DNA of 64,000 nt, from NCBI GenBank assembly GCA_013407085.1, contig JACCGJ010005818.1:1-64000 (forward strand), written 5' to 3'. Source of the DNA: Atriophallophorus winterbourni. Taxonomy: Eukaryota > Platyhelminthes > Trematoda > Plagiorchiida > Microphallidae. A model generated the notes under the pieces. That model was given only the letters and a program-made list of their open reading frames with translations. It searched no databases and was not told where the DNA came from. Shown here in pieces: positions 55,301 to 63,835 of the stretch. A program made the position numbers and the translations under genes. The number at the start of each line of letters is the position of its first letter. The first letter of the stretch is position 1.

Positions 55301-58131
55301 TGTCCTCACACATTCCCCTCTGGCTGTTTGCCGTAATCACGTGGAGACTTTTAGATAAGTTTCATTGAGCCTTGAAACAGTGACTTGAACTAGATTGACC
55401 GTGTTTCGTTCGAGGTGTATGCACCTCGTTCCAGTTATTCTGTGCCTAATCTTCTACAGGTTCAGTTGCTACTTATTCCCCACCCTTCCACATCTTTATA
55501 GGATTTTTACGTGTCATGGTTGTACGAAAGTTAAGTACTCGGTAACTGCTACCGATGTAATGCTGGCTGTAATGATGATGATGACGTTGTACGAAACCTG
55601 TTTAACACAGGCTATAATGTATAACTTTGTTTACCACTTTGCTACATTTTCAAGGCTCAGTGAATGTAATCTTACTGCCTACGGATGAACCAAAAATTAG
55701 TTGTGAAATTTGAGAGCGGAGATCTGAGCATTACAATATAGTGATTGTTTTAAGCCTCTCGAACGGCTGATCGGAAATCAATGTGTTTCTATATTTTCTT
55801 TTTTTCATTTGCATCTTAATCACATTTTACTTCAAGAAGATAGTTTGCAAAACTTGTATTTAGCGGAGTTTGGCAATCATCTTGGGAAATCTATGGCCGT
55901 TTGCGGTGTCGCGGACATTGTCATCCGCAAGAAGCATGAACGAACAACGCCAGGGAAAGGCTTTTCTAGTAAGAGGGAGTGCTGTCGCCATATATACGAC
56001 AAAAGAATTAATGATAACCCCACAGTTAAATGGGCTACGGTAAGTCATTCTTGGTGGAAATAGATGACACAAGGCTTCTGGAAACTGATATAATTTTTAT
56101 ACAATTAACCTAAAGTATTATCCAATATGTTTCTTCTATTTTGCAAAACGAGAACAGTTATCCGTAAAAATGTCTAGCGAAATCATTCTCCGCCACACGG
56201 ACAATGAAAGTAGTACTCCAGTGCTCAATGATTGAATATCTATTGAACAGGTGTGAAGAAAAGTGTACCCGGCTAAGTATGATTTGTTGAAAACACAAGG
56301 TCAGAATGGATAATTATTGATGAATTGAACTGATGAATCGAATAAAAAAACTAACCTCAGTGTGCTTCATCTTTTCTTGAACTTCTATCATATCAACCGC
56401 TGAATCGGTGATCAATAACGGATTGGCATCATTCGCAGAAATTTCCGAAATGGTTGTTGGTCTTTGTTGTACCGTTAGGTGTGACGTGAAACTGTGTTGC
56501 GGTGGGTGGGCAGAATTCACATGACTAGAGGATGGAGTGTGCAACGCAGAAAATAACAGCGGAGCAGAACATGTGCTCCTATGGATATTAAGCGATGATG
56601 CGGCAGGCTTATGGGCTGTCACAGATGAACGCCGTACAATATTTTTGTTTTGCAATAAAGTATTCAATAGTGACGGGGTTTCTGAAGAAAGACCAGTATG
56701 ATAATAGTCCAATCCAGATGAATCGAAGTAGTTGACACGGAATTTATTTCTCAATGAACGATCACTGGGAGTTGTCACATAAGAGGCATTCAATCGACAT
56801 CTCCCTGGAGCAATAGTACGGTGGCGCTTCCACGGTGACATTCGACGACCTAATTGAGTAACCGGCTGGTATCCGTGCTTGGCATGCATCCGTATCGAAC
56901 CAACGACACGTTCGCGACGGTCAAGTGGGATGCTATGTTGATACGTGTCATCATCGTAAAAATTGGGATCAAATGTTTGGTAAAAGAATTCTGTATTCGA
57001 ACACACTTGGGTGCCGATGTTTGGGATCAAATGTTGTGGACCAGAAAGGCCAGCAGAATTGTGGGATTTGTCGAGCAACGTTGTATCATCATGGGTAGGT
57101 TCAGTCATACAGTGCCTTTCAACGGAATCATTGAAGCCAGTTGTAGCAGCACCCCCGGAAAGAGCAAAAGAAAAATGTGAATCATTGAACAGCAAACTCT
57201 GCGAAGTGCTCTTTAATGGTCCACTTGATGATATTGGTAATCCAAGCATCGGTTCGTCGACATCATCCGGTGCAAACTGAGCTAAACCAGGTTGAACCAA
57301 ATCACCGGTTTCCAAAATCGAAAGAGGAACGTTGAAAGGTTTTTCAAAAATTAAATCCAAATTGTCATCAAAATCCATCAGATTCTCGTTCATAAAACTG
57401 GCAAAAGTTGCATCGATAACTCCTGGACTGAAAATGTCTTGAAACCCATCCATAAGTCCCGGAAACGGATAAGGGGGTCCAAGCATGTTAGCAATATTTT
57501 TGCGCCGCAGGAGAAAACTGGGAACACGACTTTTACCAAACATTCGCCATCCGCAATATTCCGTACGAATTGAGTTCATTCTACGGATCCAATATTTTCC
57601 CTCAAGCAGAACAGTTTGCCGGAAAAACTGAATAGCATAAGCAAAAATGGCATGAGCCTCACCTCTGTAACTACGGGTTTTTCTGTCAATGGTGATTGAA
57701 AGTAAACGGCGTAAGGTCTGAGATGTTTGATGACTAGAAATAAGAGAAAGGCGCGAACGAAACTTACACTGCATATGGTATTCCCTCCAAATTATATTAT
57801 TTAAACGTATTGTATTCTTAATCGGAAACCGTAAACCACGAAAACGGTTCCATTTTGGACTGGTGAGCTTTCCAGTGCACGCAATTTCGAGATACTTGAA
57901 CAACGATCCGAGCTCTTCAAACGGAACCAAGGCTTTTCCAGTGGCACCGTCGGCTTCAACTTTGGTTGGCGCTGGATATTCTTTGGCACAATCGTCAGTG
58001 CTAAAATCAACTTCCTCGACATCACTTTCTGAATCTTCCAAATTACTGACCATGAAGTGGCCAGAATGGATCTCTTGAGGCTGATTCACTGATGTCCTTA
58101 ACCGCCTATCACTAACCAACGTGCACATCAT
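46029..58131 (-). CDS. MLXIP: Mondo/MLXIP-type bHLH-ZIP transcription factor, 4 coding exons, 1093 aa
   Basis: Mondo proteins (MondoA, ChREBP) pair with Mlx, respond to glucose-6-phosphate and bind carbohydrate response elements; they shuttle between cytoplasm and nucleus. Coding exons: 58131-56356, 53146-52621, 48685-48052, 46374-46029. Phases 0/1/2 match and total 3282 nt (1094 codons). 'IHSGHFMVS' (21-29), 'GKLTSPKWNRFRGLRFP' (87-103), 'RLNNIIWREY' (109-118) and 'EGKYWIRRM' (177-185) are the Mondo conserved regions. The basic helix 'HSSEERRRQ' starts at 851 and helix 2 'AATLRQSAELIKGLR' at about 940, with a roughly 60-residue loop. The C-terminal 'SWKFYLFSLLIEQLFRSYYS' is the dimerisation/cytoplasmic-localisation domain. 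A single Mondo gene is usual in invertebrates, so it is orthologous to both MLXIP and MLXIPL. Confidence 0.93.
46750..47000 (-). repeat. Degenerate hammerhead-family repeat
   Basis: TGTGTGCTGTTTGTACCCATCAGGTAGTGG parallels the ribozyme region of the 41343 copy but the core has CTGATGGG and GAAAC is lost. Downstream sequence (CACGATCAACC, ATCAATCACATGTGG) resembles 41510-41570 in reverse. Confidence 0.55.
47060..47560 (-). pseudogene. LINE polymerase C-terminal fragment, degenerate
   Basis: Across frames the minus strand reads '..RATKLVMGLRNVPYTERL' and 'RLRRLGLSDFTTGGYDAILF', the C-terminal 'VQRRATKLV.GLR..pYeeRLrrLgL' block of CR1/jockey-type LINEs. Several stops. Confidence 0.6.
47640..47800 (+). 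repeat. Hammerhead-family repeat, downstream portion
   Basis: CGCATGCAAATGAG, AATGGGTTTAAGTTATTTAC and AATGGTCGTACCAGCCTGAT resemble 41461-41570; the ribozyme core itself is missing. Confidence 0.5.
48052..48685 (-). CDS. MLXIP: Mondo coding exon 3 (bHLH and zipper)
   Basis: Acceptor TTATTTATTTCAG, phase 1 in, 2 out. Contains the basic region with His, Glu and Arg contacts (HSSEERRR), helix 1, an extended loop, helix 2 and a leucine-zipper-like 'LESKRQNLLKEIASLEA'. Confidence 0.9.
48690..50330. other. Mondo intron 2, proximal part; nothing further recognised
   Basis: Intron sequence upstream of exon 3. Short plus-strand frames here show no homology. CGGCTTTCACTGTCATGCGTC at 49122-49142 is a scrap of the RTE family B 3' UTR. 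Confidence 0.5.
50335..50530 (+). pseudogene. Family C LINE fragment (region between EN and RT)
   Basis: 'TRICESNRAVRFAKSFTTEF' and 'RVALSTYGLKKARTSDWFDA' match in order the reverse of 60965-61160, which belongs to the family C LINE. Mondo intron 2, opposite strand. Confidence 0.65.
51130..51360 (-). repeat. RTE-related repeat fragment
   Basis: TCAAGAACTAGTAGTCGCTC, AAGTGTTCCCTCTTCACAGC and GCATTTGGGCAACGATG parallel 62530-62640 in order; CAAGTGTTGTGAACAAGCAT then leads into family B 3' UTR-like sequence. Confidence 0.5.
51765..52170 (+). pseudogene. RTE-type LINE 3' end (C-terminus, 3' UTR, TGA/TTA tail)
   Basis: One frame reads 'SMTWRVGMNKLTVALGSVGR' and 'LPGWGSKAPPNSWLETLRDM' then 'AANRSQWRQ' and stop, equivalent to the last 60 residues of families A and B. 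The 3' UTR of about 220 bp ends in CAGGCTTGTGCTTCATGATGATGATTATTATT (split here: CAGGCTTGTGCTTCAT plus a GATGATGATTATTATT tail). Sits in Mondo intron 2. Confidence 0.75.
52621..53146 (-). CDS. MLXIP: Mondo coding exon 2
   Basis: Acceptor TTGCTTTCTTAG. 175 codons plus one base of low-complexity, Pro/Ser-rich sequence ('NQSSIHGSQVRFGCLPTDVE'), probably the transactivation region. Donor GGATG|GTGAGT, phase 1. No domain of its own; inclusion rests on phase and splice quality. Confidence 0.8.
53345..53412 (-). ncRNA. Type I hammerhead ribozyme motif, intact core, sense strand of Mondo intron 1
   Basis: Minus strand: CCCTAC, CTGATGAG, stem II GTGC-AAACA-GCAC, GAAAC, minimal stem III (AC-CG-GT), GTC, then GTGGGG. 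Stem I has six pairs (one G-U), stem II four. All conserved core residues are present. Predicted cleavage lies between 53366 and 53365, about 220 nt upstream of Mondo exon 2. Flanking GCATGC words on both sides could extend stem I. The minimal stem III resembles hammerheads in Penelope-like elements and retrozymes. Confidence 0.8.
53630..53890 (+). pseudogene. RTE family B RT fragment in Mondo intron 1
   Basis: 'FKKIIQLSNSTLLIEYRALE' and 'YVDSFIYLSICVNSSAALDE' align with 'QDIDLSNNALLLDNQALEIV' and 'FTYLGSCINNSASLDNE' of the 36176-37546 copy. Confidence 0.65.
54725..55260 (-). pseudogene. Family C LINE fragment (palm to C-terminus) in Mondo intron 1
   Basis: Minus-strand frames give 'LLFAGDAAIFSF' (decayed FADD box), 'RFVYLGSSLAG', and 'LRTEALLYDSEPCIMYERYE', the same order as in the copy at 59406-60122. 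Stops between blocks. Confidence 0.6.
55405..55590 (+). repeat. RTE family B 3' UTR with (ATG)n tail
   Basis: TTCGAGGTGTATGCACCTCG, CCCACCCTTCCACATCTTTA, CATGGTTGTACG and a terminal ATGATGATGATGACG match the 3' end of the 35870 copy in order. Confidence 0.75.
55809..56063 (+). CDS. Small ORF of unknown nature in Mondo intron 1, opposite strand
   Basis: 84 codons, quite basic, with 'ADIVIRKKHERTTPGKGF' and 'KRECCRHIYDKRINDN'. Composition is more protein-like than the shadows around it. A GTAAGT directly after 'NPTVKWAT' (56039) could be a donor, which would make this an exon. I recognise no family; it could be a transposase scrap or chance. Confidence 0.2.
   Translation: MHLNHILLQEDSLQNLYLAEFGNHLGKSMAVCGVADIVIRKKHERTTPGKGFSSKRECCRHIYDKRINDNPTVKWATVSHSWWK
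56356..58131 (-). CDS. MLXIP: Mondo coding exon 1
   Basis: 592 codons with all N-terminal Mondo conserved regions, then a Ser/Thr-rich regulatory segment. The start MMCTLVSDRR is the first ATG in frame after the acceptor at 58170. Donor CACTGAG|GTTAGT, phase 0. Two adjacent ATGs exist (58131 and 58128). Confidence 0.92.
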
Positions 58132-58145
58132 GGCAAAAAAATAGG

Positions 58146-58151
58146 TCACAT
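58146..58151 (-). promoter_or_regulatory. Start-stop element (ATGTGA) in the Mondo 5' UTR
   Basis: An ATG followed immediately by TGA lies between the acceptor and the main ATG, 14 nt upstream of it. Start-stop uORFs can hold back ribosomes; no function is shown here. Confidence 0.4.
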
Positions 58152-58169
58152 GAATGAAGATTCCTGACC

Positions 58170-58190
58170 CTAAAAATAGAGAATGAAATG
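58170..58190 (-). promoter_or_regulatory. 3' splice acceptor upstream of the Mondo start codon
   Basis: ATTTCATTCTCTATTTTTAG followed by GGTCAGGAATC, 38 nt before the ATG. Cis 5' UTR intron or leader trans-splicing. Confidence 0.65.
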
Positions 58191-58439
58191 TTAAAAATGT
58201 TTGACAGCGAAAATAAATAAAAAGTGGAATAAGCATAGGCGTAGGTGATCAAAAATTCGTCTTAGGCGGGATGGAACTAATTGCAATAATGAAAAGGTCT
58301 GCATCTATTCAGTGCGAAGTAACATGAGGCCAGAAAAGCACCCAAGCAAACGCGTAAAAGTAAGCGGTAAGTAAACGATGCAAATGCGAATAACAAGCAG
58401 CTGTTGCTCGTCATTTCACTACATGCAAATATGTTTTTT

Positions 58440-58640
58440 TACTAAATACAATACAATGTTATCAAATCGGTGTAGGCAACCGGGTAGTATCATGCCTACG
58501 TTCAACGATGCCGATGACAACGCTTTGTAACATATCATTGTTTATGTTGAACGGCACTATATCTGTATCAGATTGTGCAAATATATATAATAATATATAA
58601 TCAAAAATTATGACACGTAATAAAGTACATTGGCGCCACA
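58440..58640. repeat. Retroelement-derived repeat, unclassified
   Basis: GGCAACCGGGTAGTATCATGCC at 58470-58492 echoes ACAACCGGGTAGTATCACGCC at 10279-10300, just upstream of the RTE family A ORF. The AT-rich stretch ending AATAAAGTACATTGGCGCCAC at 58619-58638 resembles 63605-63655. Confidence 0.4.
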
Positions 58641-58798
58641 GACGTTGTTTACAGCCATATCGCTTATGGTTTGCAAAAATACATGGAGTCAAAAAGGAGA
58701 AAATTATCCGTATGCTGGAATCCTTCCAATGTTTGGCAATATAACGTTTTTAAGATCAAACCATACTTTCAAGGCACTCCGTGTCTCAACACATGTGT

Positions 58799-58862
58799 AT
58801 GTATGGAATCACAAGCCTGATCCAAGCCAAGTGCCGCACAGCCAATGACTGCACGTGGGCTC
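58799..58862 (-). repeat. SINE-like repeat, 3'-terminal fragment
   Basis: GTATGGAATCACAAGCCTGA, AAGTGCCGCACAGCC, ACTGCACGTGGGCT. Confidence 0.75.
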
Positions 58863-59226
58863 AACACATGATCATAGGCATTCCTGATCCATAGAACCGA
58901 AAGCCGTTCAGAAGTCTAGGGACACTACAATAGTGCTCTACGAAACTCATTGCTTTGCTCAAGCAGCCGATATTTGTGAACATTTCGTGCAAACAAACTC
59001 GGCCGGTACGAAATTGAGTCTGATCCGCTTTTCTCATTTGGCATGCAACCGGTAAAACAAGATGGAGGTCAACATTATATGAGTCATTTAGATGCGTGTT
59101 GCAATAATTTATGGCTGCGAAACCTGATATATCCGAGCGGAAGATGTCCGTAATTTTATGTTTTTGACTGTGTAGGATTGCTCGCATTCGGTGGTAGCAT
59201 CGCGTTACAAATAAAAATGTCTGCAT
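58861..59226 (-). pseudogene. Degenerate LINE RT fragment
   Basis: An open frame of 121 codons includes 'ADQTQFRTGRVCLHEMF', reminiscent of 'EQAGFRPGRGCVDQLF' of the RTE RT, but little else aligns. Weak call. Confidence 0.3.
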
Positions 59227-59400
59227 GCGAGTGTTAGGACCAAGAGGTCAAGAACTGAGAGAAATGTTGATGTTGCTACTTTGTGATGGTTGGAGCATGT
59301 TTTAAGAATGCCTCATCACCGTTTAACATAACGCGCCTTATTCGCAGAGCCTGGTAGAAACGATCCTGTAGCCAGTCCATGACGTGGCGCGTTGAAATGA
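59215..59400 (+). pseudogene. RTE-type LINE C-terminal fragment
   Basis: GAGCATGTTTTAAGAATGCC encodes the 'HVLRMP' block, and CCAGTCCATGACGTGGCGCG matches 51777-51797 in the other RTE 3' end. Confidence 0.55.
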
Positions 59401-59405
59401 AAAAC

Positions 59406-62100
59406 TCACAGTAGTGCGTGGGTGCTCCAGGTTTCTCTGCTGCATAGTAAAGCATTTAGTACGCACGCGCTGTATACCATCATCTTTGTCTTTAAAGTCA
59501 ACATTGCGGTTACCCAAACACCAGAGTTCAATCGGGACAAAATGACAGCTGCTCTGCAAATCCGCTTATCAATCTCCGTGTCTAGCGAGAGGTTATCCGC
59601 AATTGTTGAGCCAAGGAATGTGAAATAATGTACTGGTTCAAGCTGCCAGTTTCCAACAATGATGATTGGAGGTGATACAATCCCTTGACCAAGGACTTTG
59701 GTCTTGCTCGTGCTGATTGTTAGCCCAAAGTCTTTGCATGCCGACGAAAAGCAGTCCATTAGCGACTGGAGGTTCTCTTGGGAGAGAGCAATAACGGCTG
59801 CATCGTCGGCAAACAGCAGGCCATGGATAAGCACATCCCGTGCATTGGTTTGTGCTCTCAACCGGTTCGGGTTAAAAAGTTTGCCATCACTTCGCGTGCG
59901 TAGGTAAATGCCTTCTGTTTTCGTCCTAAAAGGGTGCTCCAGAAGCAGAGCAAAGAAAATGTCGAACAAGGTGGGAGCAAGAACACACCTTTGTTTGACG
60001 CCTCGGCGAATATCAAAGGATTCTGAACTGAAACCGTTAACATGGACTGAGCCCTTCATGCCTAAGTGGAAGGAAATAACGAGTTTGAGCAGTCTTGCGG
60101 AGCAGCCTATAAGATCAAGCATTTAGAAAAGACCCTCCCTGCTGACGTAGTCGTATAACGGCATACGCTGTTCCCGACACTTTTCTTAAAGTTGTCTCAG
60201 GGAGAAGATCACGTCAACGGTTGATCTTCCCTTGCGGAAGCCACATTGAGATTCGGAGTAAATTCTATCAGCTAAAACTTTCAGCCGGATCTGTAAGACT
60301 TTTGCAAACAATTTGCAAAAAACATTCAGAAGGAAGATTCCTGTAATTGTTGCAGTCGCCTCTATCACCCTTTTTCTTAAATGGCGTGATGATCATTGTG
60401 CCTTGCATCTCTTGTGAGACACACTCCTCCTGCCAGCACTGAAGAAGCAAATGGTGAAGAGGCTGTAATAATGCTGTTCTACAGCATTTGATGAGCTCAG
60501 GTGGAATTCCGTGGTCACCGAAGCCTTACCATTCGCTAAGCCGTCGATCGCCCTATTGATCGCGTCAAGAGTAGGGTGAGTATCTCGATGTTCAATTGTT
60601 GGCAACTGCTCAACATTTTCAACCGTACTGTCCCTAGAGTAGAGCGAGGAGAAGTGCTCTACCCACCTTTCCATCTGTTGAGTTTTGTCGACAATCGGGT
60701 TACCAGATACAGACTTAATGGGAGCCGTTTTAAGTTTGTTTGTACTAATGGCGCTCATGATCCCATCATACATACCGTGAAAATTTCCTGTGTCCGCAGC
60801 TGTTTGGATACTGAGACTAATTTCAGTCCAATAGTCATTTGCACATAGTCTTTCAGTCTGTTGCACCTTATTTCTAGCTGCTCTTATAAGTTGTATGTTT
60901 TCATCTGTTGGCATACCTTTGAACCTCAAGAATGTTGACCGTTTCTCATCCGACACAACAGTCATATCAGAAGCTTTTGCTCCGAACCAGTTGCGCGTTC
61001 GAGCTTTTTTCGGACCATAAATGGAAAGTGCGACTCAGCATATGCCGCATTTTAGCGATTCCCAGTTTTCTGAAGCCGATTCGAGAGGGGTTGTCTTGTT
61101 TAACTCGGCTGTGAAGGCTTTTGCAAATCGTGCAGCTAGATTAGGTTCGCACATGCGAGTAACGTATATCCTTCTCTTAGCAGACAATTTGGTGCGGTGA
61201 AAACTCGACTGGGGAAGCTTCAGTTTTGCACAAAATAGCGAATGGCCAGTGTCGCAGTCTGCACCTTGATATGATCTGGTGAGGAGTACGCTTCCTATAT
61301 TAGTGCGTCAGACAAGAATAAGATCAACTGATGCGAATGCTTAGAGCGAGGATGTTTCCAACAGACTATAATCTGTGGTTTTGTTTGAAAGAAAGTGTTA
61401 CTGACACAAAAACTGAACTGTGTCCACATTTCTAAAAGGCGTTGTCCATTTTCATTGGTTTTACCTACTCCGAACCTTCCAAAATAGTTTTGCAAAGACT
61501 CGTAATCTGCACCAACTCTGACATTGAAATCAACCAATACCACTACACCGTTTTTGGCACGTTTTTGAGAACTGATGCGAGGTTACGATAAAAAGCACGG
61601 ATGTGCAATCGTGCAGTACTTTGTGCTGTGCGGTTAACACCGTGCTACGATGATTGGCCACCGGTGGCGGCTGGAGTCTCACTACCATTTCCTGTTCTTT
61701 TTTCTTCCTCATATCCGTCTAGGCCTGGCCAACCTGACAGTATCTTCGCCCACGTGCAATCTCTGACTATGCAGCACTTTGCCTGGATCAGGCTTGTGCT
61801 TTCATACCCATACATACCATACATGATAAAAAGCGTCTTTTTCAGCAGGTGTCGCAGAGAGCGTCGGTGCATAAACGTTGATCAACGTAATGGTACCAGT
61901 AATGCACTTCAGATTTAGAGTCCAAATCCGTTCGCTCCCGCTGCTGCTCGGTTCTGCTGCATTTAGTAGGCTGTTCCACACGGCAAACCCAACTCCATGC
62001 GGTCGAGGCTCATCAGAACCCTTTCCTTTCCAATAATGTGTAATCTCTTTCTGTTAGCATACCAGTGTCTGGTAATCGCGTCTCTTGCAGGGTGCCGCGT
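59406..62100 (-). pseudogene. LINE family C (clade not assigned), degenerate, interrupted by a SINE
   Basis: Ordered pieces on the minus strand: endonuclease 'LINVYAPTLSATPAEKDA' (about 61860-61900), 'VLVDFNVRVGADYESL' (about 61540), a linker ORF 60965-60393 ('QQMERWVEHFSSLYSRDS'), RT 'ESQCGFRKGRSTVDVIFSLR' (60270-60190), 'SFDIRRGVKQRCVLAPTLFD', 'GLLFADDAAVIA' (about 59800) and 'VHYFTFLGSTIADNLSLDTE'. Frameshifts and a stop at about 60120 break it. It differs from the RTE families by FADD rather than YADD and by its EN sequence. Confidence 0.75.
61597..61824 (+). repeat. SINE-like repeat, full length, inserted in the family C endonuclease; 10-bp TSD
   Basis: GATAAAAAGC at 61587-61596 and 61825-61834 brackets a copy that starts ACGGATGTGCAATCGTGCAG and ends TTTCATACCCATACATACC. 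Endonuclease codons resume on either side. Confidence 0.9.
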
Positions 62101-62640
62101 CGACCTTCGGCCTTTTTAGCTCATGGTTAATCACGGCTGATTTTCGTACGCCTCTGCTATTCGACACGTCGTCATGAAATCCTGGACCAGACGTTCCAGG
62201 TTCCCAGTTTCAGAACTGACCTTCGTTGTTTACTAATTCGTTTCGCCGGTGCGGAAAAATACAATCTGCTTGTCGGTTGATTCCCAATCCCCATGCACCG
62301 AATGAGCATAGCAGAACATCGTGAGATGGCACCCTATTGATTGGGGGCTGTCCAGCTTGAGCAGGGCGGTAGCCGTCCAATGAAACCTGAAAATCTCTCC
62401 CGCCGTCGGAAACAGCCTCAGGCGCTGAGTTCTACGCCTTTAACCGGTATCTGCTGCTTCTCGTGTTATTATCCGTAGAAGCGGAATGGAGTGTCCTCTA
62501 AATTGGTGTGATGTACGCCAGGGCAGTTCAATATCGAGAACTAGCTATTGCCCATGCAGCAAGTGCTCCCTCTCCACGGCACCACCGAAATCAAAAGAGC
62601 AGCTAGGCTGATGCATTTGGACAACGATGCCGTCGCAGGA
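62100..62640. repeat. Dispersed repeat, unclassified retroelement remnant
   Basis: ATCGAGAACTAGCTATTGCC, AAGTGCTCCCTCTCCACGGC and GCATTTGGACAACGATGCCG parallel 51145-51250. No coding evidence. Confidence 0.45.
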
Positions 62641-62654
62641 GTTGGCAGCAGACA

Positions 62655-62905
62655 ATAACGAATACTTCGCTTTGGGATTTAAAGCGAAGCGAAGTTGCGA
62701 AGTGCACTTCGGATATTCGCTTTGATACTATTCGCCATTGCGAAGGGCAGTTAGGGCCTTCGAAAATTCGGGCTACATCCCAGAGACGATAACCGCGTTG
62801 GGATTTAAAGCGAAGCGAATTTCGCTTCGCTTCGCCAGGTTGGACACTTCTATTCGCTTGCAAGCATTCTTATTCGCATTGAATTTTGGATGTAGAACTC
62901 AACGA
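62655..62905. repeat. GAAGCG-rich repeat with direct and inverted units
   Basis: TTGGGATTTAAAGCGAAGCG occurs at 62671-62690 and 62799-62818, about 128 bp apart. A near-perfect palindrome (AAGCGAAGCGAA / TTTCGCTTCGCTT) lies at 62811-62835. GAAG/CTTCG words continue to 62920. Confidence 0.75.
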
Positions 62906-62929
62906 GGCTCCGAAGCGAAGATGGTTTGA

Positions 62930-63190
62930 GATAAGGGTTTTCCTTCCCCTAGGTGGACTGCCTTCATGGGCTTACGAGCTCCACCTGCCCGAAGCATGCT
63001 GATTTGGAGGCGCCAGTCAGCCGCCTTCGCCCTTTCTCCTGTCAGTAGAAGCAGTTCCGCCGGGTCACACAAGACCACGCGTGGAGGCCAGGAGCTGGAC
63101 TTGGTTGTCGGAGGCTATATGAGACGCGAGCCTTTAGAGCATTTTGGAATTGGGAGCTTATCCCCAAAACCACTCGTGCCGTGACAAGCT
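62930..63190 (+). repeat. Dispersed repeat shared with 23180-23340
   Basis: GGGTTTTCCTTCCCCTAGG, TACGAGCTCCACCTGCCCGA and GGCGCCAGTCAGCCGCC in order. Possibly the 5' region of a LINE. Confidence 0.6.
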
Positions 63191-63424
63191 TGGAACCGCA
63201 AGGGTACACGGGAATCAGATAAGCAAAACAACAAAACACGGAAATAGACAAGCGAAATGTGCACGTTGAGTTAGTCTACTAGAGCCCATTCATGGTTGTA
63301 TCCGTTAAATACGAAGTGTTAACCGCCGGAACGATGTTGCGAATAAAAATGTAACCCTCTCCAATAAAAAACTTAGTATTGACAGCATTTCCGATCCAAC
63401 ATTTTCTCGACGATGCCTAAATAT

Positions 63425-63560
63425 TTTTGATAAGTTAATAATAATAATCATCATAAAGCACAGGCTTGGAGCCGGCAAAGTGCCAGGCAACATTTAGCAG
63501 GAAAAGAAGATAAGCAAACGAAAATAAAAAGCTGGCATGCAAAATATGCGAAAGCAGCAT
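63425..63560 (-). repeat. LINE 3' tail, same family as 52000-52170
   Basis: Minus strand: TTTGCTTATCTTCTTTTCCT, GGCACTTTGCCGGCTCC, AAGCCTGTGCTTTATGATGA then (TTA)n. Its end is also close to the SINE-like 3' end. Confidence 0.65.
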
Positions 63561-63689
63561 GAACTTTTAGGTTCAATGAATGCGACTTTTCTTTTGGTAT
63601 CATATATAATATAATGATAGTATTAAAAAATTATGACAATAAATTATATTGGCACCACTGACTTCGGTAAGTATCTATATCACGTAAGT

Positions 63690-63835
63690 GCTCATTTGCA
63701 TGCTTTTCCATCACACACCCCACGACCGGTTTCGTTCTGTTTTTACTCATGAATTAGAGACAGTAAGATCAGGATCCGCATGCGCTTGAAACAGTGGAGG
63801 AATGGTAAACAAGGAGCGCTTGTATATCAGGTAAG
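63690..63835 (-). repeat. Hammerhead-family repeat with decayed ribozyme
   Basis: Stem I 3' side, GGTC site and GAAAC are kept (63712-63737), but CTGATGAG has become TTCATGAG and stem II reads GAGTAAAAACAGAAC, losing pairs. Further along, AAACAAGGAGCGCTTGTAT is the reverse of 41577-41598, showing that both belong to one longer element. Confidence 0.75.

Noticed and set aside
58619..58640. TTGGCGCCAC as a retroviral-type primer binding site
   Set aside because: Only about 8 bases resemble a PBS, with no LTR pair or gag next to it. Left as an unclassified repeat.
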